NCBI RefSeq assembly: GCF_024606225.1
Contig: NZ_JAGRPU010000010.1
Coordinates: 62,001-126,000 of the forward strand
Origin: Endozoicomonas sp. ISHI1
Lineage (GTDB): Bacteria > Pseudomonadota > Gammaproteobacteria > Pseudomonadales > Endozoicomonadaceae
Direction: 5' to 3'
Length of the DNA stretch: 64,000 nt
Shown piece by piece: positions 37,381-46,386 of the stretch (its first letter is position 1; each line of letters opens with the position of its first letter). The notes under the pieces were generated by a model, which ran no database searches, was not told the DNA's origin, and saw only the letters and a program-made list of their open reading frames with translations. Made by a program: the position numbers and the translations under genes.

Positions 37381-37549
37381 GCTAGCAGCCTGTCGGACTT
37401 AAGGCTGTCCTACTGCGGTTGCAATAAATTGGTCTAAAAATTCCTGCTTCTTCGTCAAATAGCTCGCTATTCTCCTCAGAAGCAGAAATTTTTATCCTCA
37501 ATTTCTTGCAATCCTCGCTACGGACGCTTAAGTCCGACAGGCTGCTAGC
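37381..37549. mobile_element. 169-bp MITE-like element with 23-bp terminal inverted repeats
   Basis: Perfect inverted ends lie at 37381-37403 and 37527-37549 (outer bases GCTAGCAGCCTGTCGGAC). An inner inverted pair (CTGCTTCT / AGAAGCAG, flanked by A/T runs) makes the element a nested palindrome. No reading frame of note lies inside. The malG stop codon (TAG, plus strand 37545-37547) is inside the right repeat, so the element joined the operon exactly at the end of malG. It may be a non-autonomous transposon or a large REP/BIME-type repeat; target-site duplication could not be recognised. Confidence 0.75.
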
Positions 37550-38429
37550 CTTTCACGCCACCTGAAGTCAGACCACCGACAATCCAGCGCTGGCACAACA
37601 GGAAAATAATAGAGATGGGCAGACCCGACAGAACGGCTGCCGCAGCAAAATCACCCCAGAGATAATTTTGTGGATTCAGGTATTGTCTGGAGCCAACCGC
37701 CAGCGTCAGGTTATCCATACTCTGCAAAAGCACTGAAGCTACCGGGTATTCAGCAATACTGGTAATAAAGGCCAGGATGAATACCACCGCCAGAATGGGC
37801 GTTGAAAGTGGCAGTAACACAAAACGAAACGCCTGCCAGGGCGTTGCTCCGTCGATCGCTGCTGCCTCTTCAAGGGATGAATCTATCGTTTCGAAGTAGC
37901 CCTTGATCAACCAGATGTGCAGAGCCAGTCCACCCAGATAAGCGACAGTCACCGAACCCAGAGTGTCCAGTCCTAACCAGGGAACATAGTTGCCTATCTG
38001 TTCAAACAGTGAGTATATGGCGACCAGTGCCAGTACGGCTGGAAACATCTGCAAAATCATCATGGCGGTCAGCATGGACTCCTTGAACCGGAATCTCAGT
38101 CTGGCGAATGCGTAGGCTCCCGTGGTTGAGAGCAGCAGAATCAACACGGTGGAAATAAACGCCACTTTGACAGAATTCCATAACCAGAGAAGGACCGGAA
38201 AGGGAGGCTGAGTGATGGAGCCATCGGCATTCTCCCAGGGAATACCAAAAGCCAGATACCAGTGCTCCAGACTGGGGTTGCGGGGTATCAGGTCTCCGGT
38301 GGCGAAATTACCGGAACGGAAAGACACCGAAATGATCATCAGGAAGGGAAACATGATCAGACAGAGAAACAGAATCATAAAAATTCTTGCGAACCACACC
38401 CGGTATTTCAGGTTTCTAGGCTGTACCAT
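37545..38429 (-). CDS. malG: Maltose transporter permease MalG
   Basis: The 294-residue permease (E. coli 296) has six membrane helices and the EAA loop ([34 protein letters not shown]). It ends LTSGGVKG like enterobacterial MalG (usually GGVKG). The stop codon is supplied by, or shared with, the terminal repeat of the inserted element, without loss of the native C-terminus. It lies 9 bp after malF. Confidence 0.96.
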   Translation of the reverse strand: MVQPRNLKYRVWFARIFMILFLCLIMFPFLMIISVSFRSGNFATGDLIPRNPSLEHWYLAFGIPWENADGSITQPPFPVLLWLWNSVKVAFISTVLILLLSTTGAYAFARLRFRFKESMLTAMMILQMFPAVLALVAIYSLFEQIGNYVPWLGLDTLGSVTVAYLGGLALHIWLIKGYFETIDSSLEEAAAIDGATPWQAFRFVLLPLSTPILAVVFILAFITSIAEYPVASVLLQSMDNLTLAVGSRQYLNPQNYLWGDFAAAAVLSGLPISIIFLLCQRWIVGGLTSGGVKG

Positions 38430-38438
38430 AATAGTCGT

Positions 38439-39989
38439 TCACTCCATTACCCGTTTGGTCGCTTTCAGGTTCACCCAGGCTATGACACCCACCATGATGA
38501 AGATGAAGGTGGCTATAGCGGAGGCCAGGCCGTAATCCTGACCGTACTGACCAAATGCAATGCGGAAGGTATAGCTCACCAGAATGTCGGTGGCACCGGC
38601 TGGTGTGCTGGCACCAATGATATTGGGAGCACCATCAGTCAGCAGTGCAATCAGAACCAGATTGTTGAAGTTGAATGCAAAGCTGGCGATCAACATCGGC
38701 GTTAGTGGCTTTATGATCATCGGGAAAGTGATGCTGAAGAAGTTCTGTATTGGGGAGGCGCCGTCTATGGCTGAAGCTTCGTAAAGAGTATCCGGAATAG
38801 ACTTTAACAGGCCAATGGCGAGAATCATCATGTAGGGATAACCCAGCCAGGTATTAACGATCAGGACCATGGTTTTAGCCAGATACTCATTGCTGAACCA
38901 TTCCGGTTGGATACCCAATAGCAGGTTCAGCAACATATTAATTTCACCAAAATTCTGATTAAACAGGCCTCTGAAAATTAAAATAGAAATAAAGGCCGGG
39001 ACGGCATAAGGGAGTATTAACAGCAATCGGTAAACGCCATTGCCCTTGAGGGGTTCCCATTGCACCAGACAGGCCATGAGCAAACCTACAGTCATGGTAA
39101 AGAGTACCGAGAGAGCAGCAAATACCAGAGTCCAGATGAAAATTTGTAAAAAAGGGCCCTGGATACCAGGATCTTTGAGAACCCGAACGAAATTATCCCA
39201 GCCGTTATAGACGACAAAGCCTGGTCCTACTTGCTCACCTGCGGAATCAGGCTGTCCTTCAGGCACTTCGATATAGTAGCCCGTTGTATGATCAGGCTTT
39301 AGCAGGTTGCCATTGCGGGTATCTTGCAGAATATCATTACCCATGTCCCGGTAGATTTTTGACATGGGACCAAACTTTCTCAGGCTGGTCATTGTCAGCT
39401 CGGTGTTGTCAGGCAGTTCTACGGCTAGTTTTTTGAGAATATTCCGAAGCCTTATAGTATCCCTGAGTGGTAATTTATTACCTTCAGGAAGGTCCGGTGA
39501 AAAGTCAGCTTTCAGTGGCGTTGGAATGACCGTTTCGTTGAACGGCTGGCTTACGAGGTGCTTGTCTGTCTCCTTGTTGCTGATGAAAAGAATTCGATAA
39601 TTGGCTCCTTGCTGATAGATCTTGAAATGATAGGACTCACCTTCTGCTCTGTAGGTTTTGCCCAGATGTTGGGTTTTGACGCGCTCCAAAGATAAGAGAT
39701 GGCTGGAGCTGTAATTTGTGAATGCGACATATACCGTATAAATAAGGGGGAAAACTATAAATACCGATACCCCCAGAAGAGCAGGGAAAACATACCGGTA
39801 GTTGTAGCCCTTATGGCTGATGAATACCCAGGTACCGACACAGGCAATTAAAAGAATAATCAGAGCAAAGGCAATTTCTCCCCGGGCGTACATTAAGGTC
39901 ACGCCATAGAGCAGTATCAGGTCAATCAGGGCAACTACTCCCCACACCAACCAGATCATTGGGCTCTGTGCTTTCTGATCAGCCTCCAT
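38439..39989 (-). CDS. malF: Maltose transporter permease MalF
   Basis: The 516-residue permease (E. coli 514) has the MalF-specific long periplasmic P2 domain (residues about 93-275) and eight membrane helices. Its EAA loop is SIPDTLYEASAIDGASPIQNFFSITFPMIIKPLTPMLIASFAFNFNNL. It forms the translocation path with MalG and contacts MalE through P2. It is preceded by a 214-bp gap after malE that holds the repeats at 40148-40200. Confidence 0.97.
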   Translation of the reverse strand: MEADQKAQSPMIWLVWGVVALIDLILLYGVTLMYARGEIAFALIILLIACVGTWVFISHKGYNYRYVFPALLGVSVFIVFPLIYTVYVAFTNYSSSHLLSLERVKTQHLGKTYRAEGESYHFKIYQQGANYRILFISNKETDKHLVSQPFNETVIPTPLKADFSPDLPEGNKLPLRDTIRLRNILKKLAVELPDNTELTMTSLRKFGPMSKIYRDMGNDILQDTRNGNLLKPDHTTGYYIEVPEGQPDSAGEQVGPGFVVYNGWDNFVRVLKDPGIQGPFLQIFIWTLVFAALSVLFTMTVGLLMACLVQWEPLKGNGVYRLLLILPYAVPAFISILIFRGLFNQNFGEINMLLNLLLGIQPEWFSNEYLAKTMVLIVNTWLGYPYMMILAIGLLKSIPDTLYEASAIDGASPIQNFFSITFPMIIKPLTPMLIASFAFNFNNLVLIALLTDGAPNIIGASTPAGATDILVSYTFRIAFGQYGQDYGLASAIATFIFIMVGVIAWVNLKATKRVME

Positions 39990-40147
39990 AAAGTTGCCTC
40001 CCGGGGCAGATTTAACTCACATATTCTGATGTCGAGAGCGTGACACTGTAGGAATCACTCAAGAAATTACACGTCGTATTTCATAGCATTGATGTAACTG
40101 GAAGGCGGCTGACTGCTAAAAGGGCTAACGAAAATATGGTACACCGG

Positions 40148-40200
40148 CCTGTCAGAGTCAGCCTGTCGGGAACCTGTCAGAGTCAGTCTCCTAGACTGAC
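40148..40200. repeat. Direct repeats and hairpin between malE and malF
   Basis: CCTGTCAGAGTCAG occurs at 40148-40161 and 40173-40186. The second copy runs into an 8-bp hairpin (GTCAGTCT-CCT-AGACTGAC, 40182-40200) just after the malE stop. Position and stem suggest a REP-like attenuator or mRNA stabiliser, which would keep malE more abundant than malFG, as in E. coli. There is no T-run for full termination. Confidence 0.65.
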
Positions 40201-40203
40201 AGC

Positions 40204-41430
40204 CTAGTCGACAATCTGCTTGGCTGCTTCATTAAGCGCGCTCTTGTAATCCTGTCTGCCGGAGGTGATGTTCATCAGTGCAGACTCCATAGCCGACCAG
40301 AATTTTCCCATTTCCGGTACATTGGGCATGAGCAAACCATTGATGGCATTATCGTAAGTAACCTTGATGCGAGGATCTTTTTCCAATTCTTTCATGTAGC
40401 TTTTGTTGACCACAGCACCTAGCGGAACATCACTGTTCATAGTACGAAGACCGTCGTCTGTTAGCAGGTAATTTTCAAGAAACTCTCTGGACAGGGCTTT
40501 GTTGGGACTGGCACTGTTCAGAGTGGCCCCCCAGACGCCGACAAATGCCTTTGAACGCTGGCCATTGATGCCAGGCAAAGCTGCCACACCATAATTCAGA
40601 TTTTTGCCGTCGATTTTGGTCTTGTCGAGGTTTGACCAGGCCCAGGGGCCCGTAATCATCATGGCTGCCTGACCCTTGTTGAAGCTGGATTCCATGACTC
40701 CATAATCAACACCTCTGGGCATAACGCCTTTATCAATCAGCTCGGTCAGCATTTTTGCACCGGCCATGGCGCCGGCATTATTGACTCCGGTGTCTTTGAC
40801 ATCATAACCTGTTGGTGTTTTCTTGAAGACATAACCGCCATCTGCAGCGAGCATGGGCATAGTGAAGTAAGGCTGGATCTGATCCCACATAATGGTGGTG
40901 ACTTTACCTTCTTTGCTTTTAGCCAACTTGTCCTTGAGGGGAAACATTTCTTCAAATGAGCTGGGAGGGTCTGGTAACAGATCTTTGTTGTAGATCAGGC
41001 TGATGGCTTCCATAGAGACAGGATAACCATAGATTTTGCCGTTGACTGTCATGGCTTCCCAGCCCAGATCGTCAATTTTGCTTTTGAAATCCGGGGCCGG
41101 GTTTACAGAAGACAGGAGGCCACTCTGGGCCCATTCACCGTATCGGTCATGGGCCCAGAACAGAATGTCCGGTCCACCACCTGACGCTGCCGCCTGTTGA
41201 AAACGATCGGTAATATTTTCCGGAATCTCAACCTTTACTTTGATTCCAGTGTCTTTCTCAAACCCTTTGCCTACTTCCCGGATACCGTTGTAGGCCTTGT
41301 CACCGCCTACCCAGATCACCAATTCATCATCCTGAAAGGAATAGGCCTGAAACGGGCCGAGGACTGCCCCCAGAGTGATAGCAGCTGCAGCTACGGTTTT
41401 GCAAAGCGGAGTTCTCAGTAATTTGATCAT
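40204..41430 (-). CDS. malE: Maltose/maltodextrin-binding protein MalE
   Basis: The 408-residue protein has a signal peptide ([31 protein letters not shown]). MalE-specific text follows: [99 protein letters not shown], and the C-terminal [26 protein letters not shown]. It captures maltodextrins in the periplasm for MalFGK. It is the first gene of the operon. Confidence 0.97.
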   Translation of the reverse strand: MIKLLRTPLCKTVAAAAITLGAVLGPFQAYSFQDDELVIWVGGDKAYNGIREVGKGFEKDTGIKVKVEIPENITDRFQQAAASGGGPDILFWAHDRYGEWAQSGLLSSVNPAPDFKSKIDDLGWEAMTVNGKIYGYPVSMEAISLIYNKDLLPDPPSSFEEMFPLKDKLAKSKEGKVTTIMWDQIQPYFTMPMLAADGGYVFKKTPTGYDVKDTGVNNAGAMAGAKMLTELIDKGVMPRGVDYGVMESSFNKGQAAMMITGPWAWSNLDKTKIDGKNLNYGVAALPGINGQRSKAFVGVWGATLNSASPNKALSREFLENYLLTDDGLRTMNSDVPLGAVVNKSYMKELEKDPRIKVTYDNAINGLLMPNVPEMGKFWSAMESALMNITSGRQDYKSALNEAAKQIVD

Positions 41431-42045
41431 CAGTCAACGGCTCCCGATCAATTTCGCTGTTCAGAAAAAAGCGCAGGGGCCTTCGCAGTGATAAACCACA
41501 AGCGCCTTCTGTAAGACAAGCTTCACACGCAACCGGAAGTGACCCTCTCCGGTCAGCCTCCTGATAGTTCCATTACATGACTTGAATGATCGGTTGAGAA
41601 TGAAGGTTCGTTTTTTCAGACAGAATCAGAGGATTGCTGTCCGAGATGAAAGAAAACTTATTCAATAATAGCGGCAGAATTGAAGGGCAGTGATGATGTA
41701 GAGAATAATTTTTTTCAAGGCATTGTTTTTTACATAATTTTCTAAAAAAGCAAGTTCATATTATTTTTTTTAATCACCGGAAAGAGTGAGGAGCATAGTC
41801 TTTTTAGCGCAGAGAGGGACAGCCCGGAGTCCGACAGGACTCCCGGTGCGTTCTATCCTGCTGCTCAATGTTTTACTTGAGCACTTCATGGTGGCAGCGC
41901 CAACCTTAATTCTGAAAAGGTTTTACAGCAGCGAATGTGGGGTGATCACTTTTTTGACTGCTTCTTGCTCCGGGGACTGTCGCAAAACCTCATCAAATTG
42001 CTTTCGGGCTTCGCGACAGTCTCAGGTGCATGGGAAGGAGACAAA
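41431..42045. other. Noncoding stretch upstream of malE with a GACTGTCGC inverted pair
   Basis: No supported gene lies in these 615 bp. The part near malE should hold its promoter, but no clear MalT box was found. An inverted pair GACTGTCGC (41975-41983) / GCGACAGTC (42013-42021) and a shorter GGAGTCC-GACA-GGACTCC hairpin near 41827 suggest leftover transposon ends or repeats. An AT-rich run at 41700-41775 marks the change from the mal operon to the effector-like region. An 89-codon open frame at 41786-42055 was rejected. Confidence 0.4.
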
Positions 42046-42783
42046 TCATGCTTGACGTTTAAGGCGCTCTTTTACTCTAGCAAGTAAACTATCCAGATCT
42101 TCTGTAGATTCAGGAGGTTCAGAAGATTCAGGATCTTCTGAATCAACTTTTATTGTAATGATGCCTGTTGGAAATATGTCATCAGCAGCCTTGTCTTGTG
42201 CAAGAAATCCTTCTAATTCATGTTCTGAAAGCAGTGACAGTAACCATTCTACAGATTCTATTTCACTACCTCCGGACCACGGATCGTGAACGACTAATTT
42301 ATCCCCAATAATGCCTATTAACAGGGCATAATGACCATAGAAGTTATTTTCTCTATATGAAAGAAGAATAGGTGCCTCAGAAATCAGTTCAGTTAAAGAT
42401 TTAACTAATTCTTCTTTCGGTACAGATGAATCAGGGAATTGCAATTCAGATAATTTGAAACTTGAATGATCAGCCTCTTCGTATACTTTTTTTAATGACA
42501 ATCCTTTAAATATTCCTCTTGGGTTGGTAGAAAGTGATTCAACTTTTTTTGAGTTTGTCGTGGTAGCACGTAATGGGTTATCGCCATAAAATCTTCTGAG
42601 CATTTCTACACAGGCATCACCACAGAGGTTAAAATGCCCTTGATGAATGTAGTTAACAGCATGAATATGGCTTGCGGCTTCTACAGTCCTACCTTTAAAT
42701 TTTTTCTGTTCAGCTTCTAACTTTTTTGTGTCATTGGTAGCATTAAAATGCCAAATTGCTCTGAATGGGCCTCTTAGTTTCAT
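42046..42783 (-). CDS. C39/papain-like cysteine peptidase-like protein
   Basis: The 245-residue protein has no signal peptide. Its core matches C39/papain-like folds: Gln48 (YIHQGHFN), Cys54 in NLCGDACVEMLRRFYG, His151 in FYGHYALLIGIIG, and Asp167 in KLVVHDPWSGG, i.e. oxyanion Gln plus a Cys-His-Asp triad. C39 enzymes cleave double-glycine leaders, but those are fused to ABC transporters; this stand-alone form could instead be a secreted protease or effector. The C-terminus is acidic (DSEDPESSEPPESTEDLDS). Base composition is more AT-rich than the neighbouring paralogs. It faces the same way as the paralog array, and a decayed array spacer lies upstream. Confidence 0.65.
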   Translation of the reverse strand: MKLRGPFRAIWHFNATNDTKKLEAEQKKFKGRTVEAASHIHAVNYIHQGHFNLCGDACVEMLRRFYGDNPLRATTTNSKKVESLSTNPRGIFKGLSLKKVYEEADHSSFKLSELQFPDSSVPKEELVKSLTELISEAPILLSYRENNFYGHYALLIGIIGDKLVVHDPWSGGSEIESVEWLLSLLSEHELEGFLAQDKAADDIFPTGIITIKVDSEDPESSEPPESTEDLDSLLARVKERLKRQA

Positions 42784-42832
42784 ATTTTATCCATTTTTTA
42801 TTTATCAATTATCAGACTCAGATGCTGACCCA

Positions 42833-42931
42833 CTATTTTGGCATTTCTTTTTCTGGCTTCTTCTTTTCAGTTTTATCATCCGTTGACAGGAATGAGGGAG
42901 GTATATCTCTTTTGCTTCCAATCCTTGGCAT
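42833..42931 (-). CDS. Possible 32-residue Lys/Pro-rich small protein
   Basis: A short frame on the minus strand starts at ATG 42931 with GGAATTCGCC before it and encodes MPRIGSKRDI, then a charged stretch ending KKPEKEMPK. It lies between the decayed array spacer and the peptidase-like gene. It could be the remaining N-terminus of a lost protein or a leader peptide. No family was recognised. Confidence 0.25.
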   Translation of the reverse strand: MPRIGSKRDIPPSFLSTDDKTEKKKPEKEMPK

Positions 42932-43025
42932 GGCGAATTCCTATTCACAGGTTCTCTCTATTAATAGTTGTATAGCAAAAACCTTATTACGGGACAATGA
43001 TGTGAGGCAGTTTAGGGAATACTGA

Positions 43026-43150
43026 AAACTTATTATTTACAGGCTTCCGTATGATTGAATCTCGCTGTATTTGGAGTCACTGTCTGTACAAAATTCCATT
43101 AGGGTACCACTCTCTCTAACTTTATTTTCATAGCGAGATCAAAGGATTGT
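43026..43150 (-). repeat. Decayed copy of the array spacer upstream of the peptidase-like gene
   Basis: The stretch after the first paralog's stop still shows the spacer hallmarks: TATTTTCATAGCGAGATCAAAGGATTGTTCATG pattern near 43120-43152 (plus strand) and AACTTATTATTTAC at 43027-43040. The part that should carry GGAGTATTACC-ATG is altered (CAGTATTCCC), and no paralog start follows. It marks where another array gene once began or where the promoter was captured by the peptidase-like gene. Confidence 0.55.
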
Positions 43151-46100
43151 TCATGCCCACCCCGCTGGAGCATCCTCCTGAGCATCAGGCTTCACTATCT
43201 TCTTCGGTACCAGCATTTCCCTCTCTACCAGGAGGTCATTGTCGCTGAAAAAAAAGTGGTGTCGCATCTCGCTGACCACATCAATCCCCCGCTGTTTCAG
43301 CACTTTTTGGGCTGCTTCCGAGGCCAGCGTGGTTTGCGTCAGGGTGCCCGTATTCATCCGAATACCTTCGCTTTTCAGCCGTTGCACCTCTCTCTCCAAT
43401 GCCTGTTGTGTTGCCGGGTTCAGCAGCGACGGGTCATGTCTGTATTGCATCTTTTCCAGCAGCGTCATTTTGGCTGGAATGGCCACCTGCTGAAGATCAT
43501 ACCAGCTGTTATGAATACCACGAGTGATCCCTTTTTTCTGATCAGCTTTGCAGGCTTTGTGGCTGGGGTCTGAACAGACTACAATTCCGGCCTCCTGAGC
43601 CATTTTGCGCCGGACATTGTCATCAATAAACTGGTTCATTCTCTGCACTGGCTCAGTGGTCCATTCAAAGTTTTCAGAGATCTTTGCGCCATTGGCAGCA
43701 AGACCGTAGACCTGGGTGTAGTTTTTTTTGCGCCAATCTTGAAGTTGCCCGGTGACCTGCGCCAGATCAGCCGCACCGTGCATGGCGGCTTCCAGATGAC
43801 GTTGGAATTCACCCTTGTCGTCAGGTTCGGAGGTGAAGTCTCTGCTCAGCTGCGATGGTAAGTCAAGACGTGCAGCGTCAAAACCTGAAGATTGAGTCAC
43901 CATGAATCCGGGAAAATCAGGCTTAACCCCAAAAACCCGGATAATGTCCATTCGATCCGCAAAGCGTAATATGCGCAGATACCAGCGCACAGCATCAGAC
44001 AGTTTCTGCTTATCGCCACCATTGACATCATTTTCCTTGCTGACCATCGCCAGTGCCACGTCATCCAGAAGCTGTTCAGGGTAGTGCCCGGTCAGGTCCC
44101 GTTTGAAGTAATAAGCTGACCTTGTTTCTTCCGCTGATTTATCGACATCTTCGGCAGCGGCGTCATGGTAGATTATCGCCAGCGCCAGGAGTTCTTTTTC
44201 TTTCGGGCTCAGGTAATGCTGCTCAAATTCCTCCAGCAACTCCATATACCAGAGCCCATTATTCCTGGCCCGCAGGACATGACTGCAGCTGTGCAGCGGT
44301 TTCCATACTATTGGCAAGCTCTGTCCGCCAAGGCTCCTGATCACGCGTTCCGGACCCGGACGGCGGTAATAATGCTGCAATACCTTCAGGATGGTTTTTT
44401 CATTATCACCGACATGATCAGGCAGGACCGGCGGTTTACTGAACGCCTCCACCAGAAACTGTAATGCCGTTGGTGCCTTGGCTGTCAATGGTGTCGCCAG
44501 GTCGCGGGAATTCTTCATATCCAGAGATTGTTTCAGGTCCGCGACGTCCTGCTGAGCTTGCTGAAGATGCTCTGGCCAATTCTGGTAGAAAGCATGTGTT
44601 TCCCGTTGTTCCCAGAGTGTTTTAAGCCATTCGATATAATCGTGCGGAGCAAGATCATCTATAACCTTCTCACCTTCACGATATTCCCTCTGCAAACTGG
44701 ATTTAAGAGATTCCAGAAAGTTTCTGCTTAGGGGAGCCCCATAGTGAAACAGGGCTAGTAAGTGAGACTGCATGATGTCGAGAGGAGACTCGGGTTGACC
44801 ATCACTTGAATATCGTAGCACCAGCTCTTCCAGGGCGTCCTGCAGTTGCTGTTGATTAAGCCCCTGGCAAATGCGGTCTAATTCAACAACTGCTCCAGGG
44901 CAGGCGGTCAAAGGTAGCTTCCTGAGATGGAGCGGAGTCAGGAATTCAAATGGTCTAAAGGCAGCCAGCATACAATTCATTATGCCCAGTGGCATTGGGT
45001 TAACGTCAAAACGATTCATCCAGTAAACGAATTCCACGCACCAATGTCGTGGCAGACTTGCTCCACTGTCCAAAAGCAGCTGAAACATTTGGCAAGCTAC
45101 TTCCTCCTGTTTCTGAATTTGCTTCTCCTGAGGCTGTCCGTTTCTGAGCCTTTTGGAACACAGGAGCATTTCAAGCAAAGATTCAAAACATCCTTCATGA
45201 AAAAAATGCTGGTGAATGGGGAAGCCACTTTCTTTTAATTTCAGAAGCTGCTCATAACTGTATGAATCAGGATCATCCACCAGTTTGATGGCTTGTTGCA
45301 ATTTGTGCTCAGTATCCGGTGATACGGTTAATTCCGAACTCAGTGCCTCTGTCCGCAAAGACATTGGTAGCAGATTCAACATGCCTCTTAAATTTTCCGG
45401 GGCTATGCTCTGTGACATCGAAAAATAATCCAGACAATCCTCATTCCTGGCCAGGTGTTTGTTGTCCAGTTCATCATCAAAATAGACCTGAACAGAACCT
45501 GTGCGGTGGCAATAAACAACCAGAGGCAAGGGTTTAAGCTCTAATACCTTTTCACACTGGCGTTTGTTCCGAAGGGTATCGGCAATATTTGTCTGTACAT
45601 CGTTGTATACACAGAAGCATTTGATGTCTTCTTTGCCATATTTAATGAGCACCAGTTCCGGGTAATCAAGTGGAGGGGTGGCATTGTCGGGTTTCAACTT
45701 TGGTAAACTGAACGTTCCATCCGCTTGCAGATGTCCCGAAGTGAAACGGTGAGGATAAACTCTCCAGATGACCTGATTGCCATGCTCAAGACGTCTATCG
45801 AGCGTTGATTGCAGATCAGGCAGTAGTTTTGCTCGCAGTGTTTCCGGAGTTGCGCCAAAATCTGCCAGCAGATGTACGGTAGCTGCATCACGTTTATAGA
45901 CATATAGGCATTGTGGATCAACAATGCCTACCATCCATTTGCCAAACTCTATTTCCGGCATGGGCTTAATGGGCATCATCCCCCCCGGCAGGGCGAGGGT
46001 AAAGGGTCTCGGCGTTCCCTTACCTGAAAAGTAATTTTTTTCTTTAGTCAATCTAATTTGCCGAAACGCCAGACGACCACTCTCAGCAGCCCGCAGTAGC

Positions 46101-46258
46101 TCTTGTCGCTCATACTCCCTGGGATGACAGGGTGGCAGCTGGCGGGTCGATTCGCAGATTGTCCATTGGCCAGAGGCCGTCACCGCACGGGTGTCAACGT
46201 TTGGTTGAGGTTGAGGGCACGTGCTGGCAGAGGCTCGCCTTCCATGGACAACATTCAT
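43151..46258 (-). CDS. SidE-PDE-like tandem paralog 1
   Basis: The 1,035-residue protein has no signal peptide. Residues 1-130 hold the family N-domain (PREYERQELLRAAESGRLAFR; PRPFTLALPGGMMP; DPQCLYVYKRDA). A domain with RFTSGHLQADGTFSLPKL and CFCVYND follows, then a variable helical middle. The HD-like phosphohydrolase module has HSCSH at 656-660, HD at 698-699 (IIYHDAAAEDV) and ADRMDIIR about 70 residues later. These resemble SidE phosphodiesterase motifs. The tail differs from other copies (YFDD-like VSEMRHHFFFSDNDLLVEREM; ends EDAPAGWA). It is the most diverged C-terminus and the last copy in transcription order. Confidence 0.8.
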   Translation of the reverse strand: MNVVHGRRASASTCPQPQPNVDTRAVTASGQWTICESTRQLPPCHPREYERQELLRAAESGRLAFRQIRLTKEKNYFSGKGTPRPFTLALPGGMMPIKPMPEIEFGKWMVGIVDPQCLYVYKRDAATVHLLADFGATPETLRAKLLPDLQSTLDRRLEHGNQVIWRVYPHRFTSGHLQADGTFSLPKLKPDNATPPLDYPELVLIKYGKEDIKCFCVYNDVQTNIADTLRNKRQCEKVLELKPLPLVVYCHRTGSVQVYFDDELDNKHLARNEDCLDYFSMSQSIAPENLRGMLNLLPMSLRTEALSSELTVSPDTEHKLQQAIKLVDDPDSYSYEQLLKLKESGFPIHQHFFHEGCFESLLEMLLCSKRLRNGQPQEKQIQKQEEVACQMFQLLLDSGASLPRHWCVEFVYWMNRFDVNPMPLGIMNCMLAAFRPFEFLTPLHLRKLPLTACPGAVVELDRICQGLNQQQLQDALEELVLRYSSDGQPESPLDIMQSHLLALFHYGAPLSRNFLESLKSSLQREYREGEKVIDDLAPHDYIEWLKTLWEQRETHAFYQNWPEHLQQAQQDVADLKQSLDMKNSRDLATPLTAKAPTALQFLVEAFSKPPVLPDHVGDNEKTILKVLQHYYRRPGPERVIRSLGGQSLPIVWKPLHSCSHVLRARNNGLWYMELLEEFEQHYLSPKEKELLALAIIYHDAAAEDVDKSAEETRSAYYFKRDLTGHYPEQLLDDVALAMVSKENDVNGGDKQKLSDAVRWYLRILRFADRMDIIRVFGVKPDFPGFMVTQSSGFDAARLDLPSQLSRDFTSEPDDKGEFQRHLEAAMHGAADLAQVTGQLQDWRKKNYTQVYGLAANGAKISENFEWTTEPVQRMNQFIDDNVRRKMAQEAGIVVCSDPSHKACKADQKKGITRGIHNSWYDLQQVAIPAKMTLLEKMQYRHDPSLLNPATQQALEREVQRLKSEGIRMNTGTLTQTTLASEAAQKVLKQRGIDVVSEMRHHFFFSDNDLLVEREMLVPKKIVKPDAQEDAPAGWA

Positions 46259-46386
46259 GGTAATACTCCAGTAAAACTTATTATTTACCCACTTCCGTGA
46301 GGGTGGATTCTATGGTTCTTGGAGTAACCGGCTGGTAAAAAGTTCCATTACAGTCTGTTGTCCGTAACTGTATTTTCAGAGCAAGA
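46259..46386 (-). repeat. Array spacer, class B, between paralogs 2 and 1
   Basis: This 128-bp spacer has the class B pattern: the stem-like TTCTTGGAGTAACCGGCTGGTAAAAAGTTCC block and, next to the paralog 1 start, GGGTAAATAATAAGTTTTAC followed by GGAGTATTACC and ATG. The GGAG lies 7 bp before the start. An AT-rich TAAATAATA may be a -10 element. Confidence 0.7.

Noticed and set aside
41431-41800. MalT boxes before malE
   Set aside because: Only weak GGAGG-like fragments without the expected repeats were found.
41786-42055. 89-codon open frame on the plus strand
   Set aside because: No ribosome-binding site, no recognisable family, and it covers inverted repeats; probably chance.
42765-43025. 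86-codon hydrophobic open frame on the plus strand
   Set aside because: It begins inside the peptidase-like gene on the opposite strand and has no initiation signal or family resemblance.
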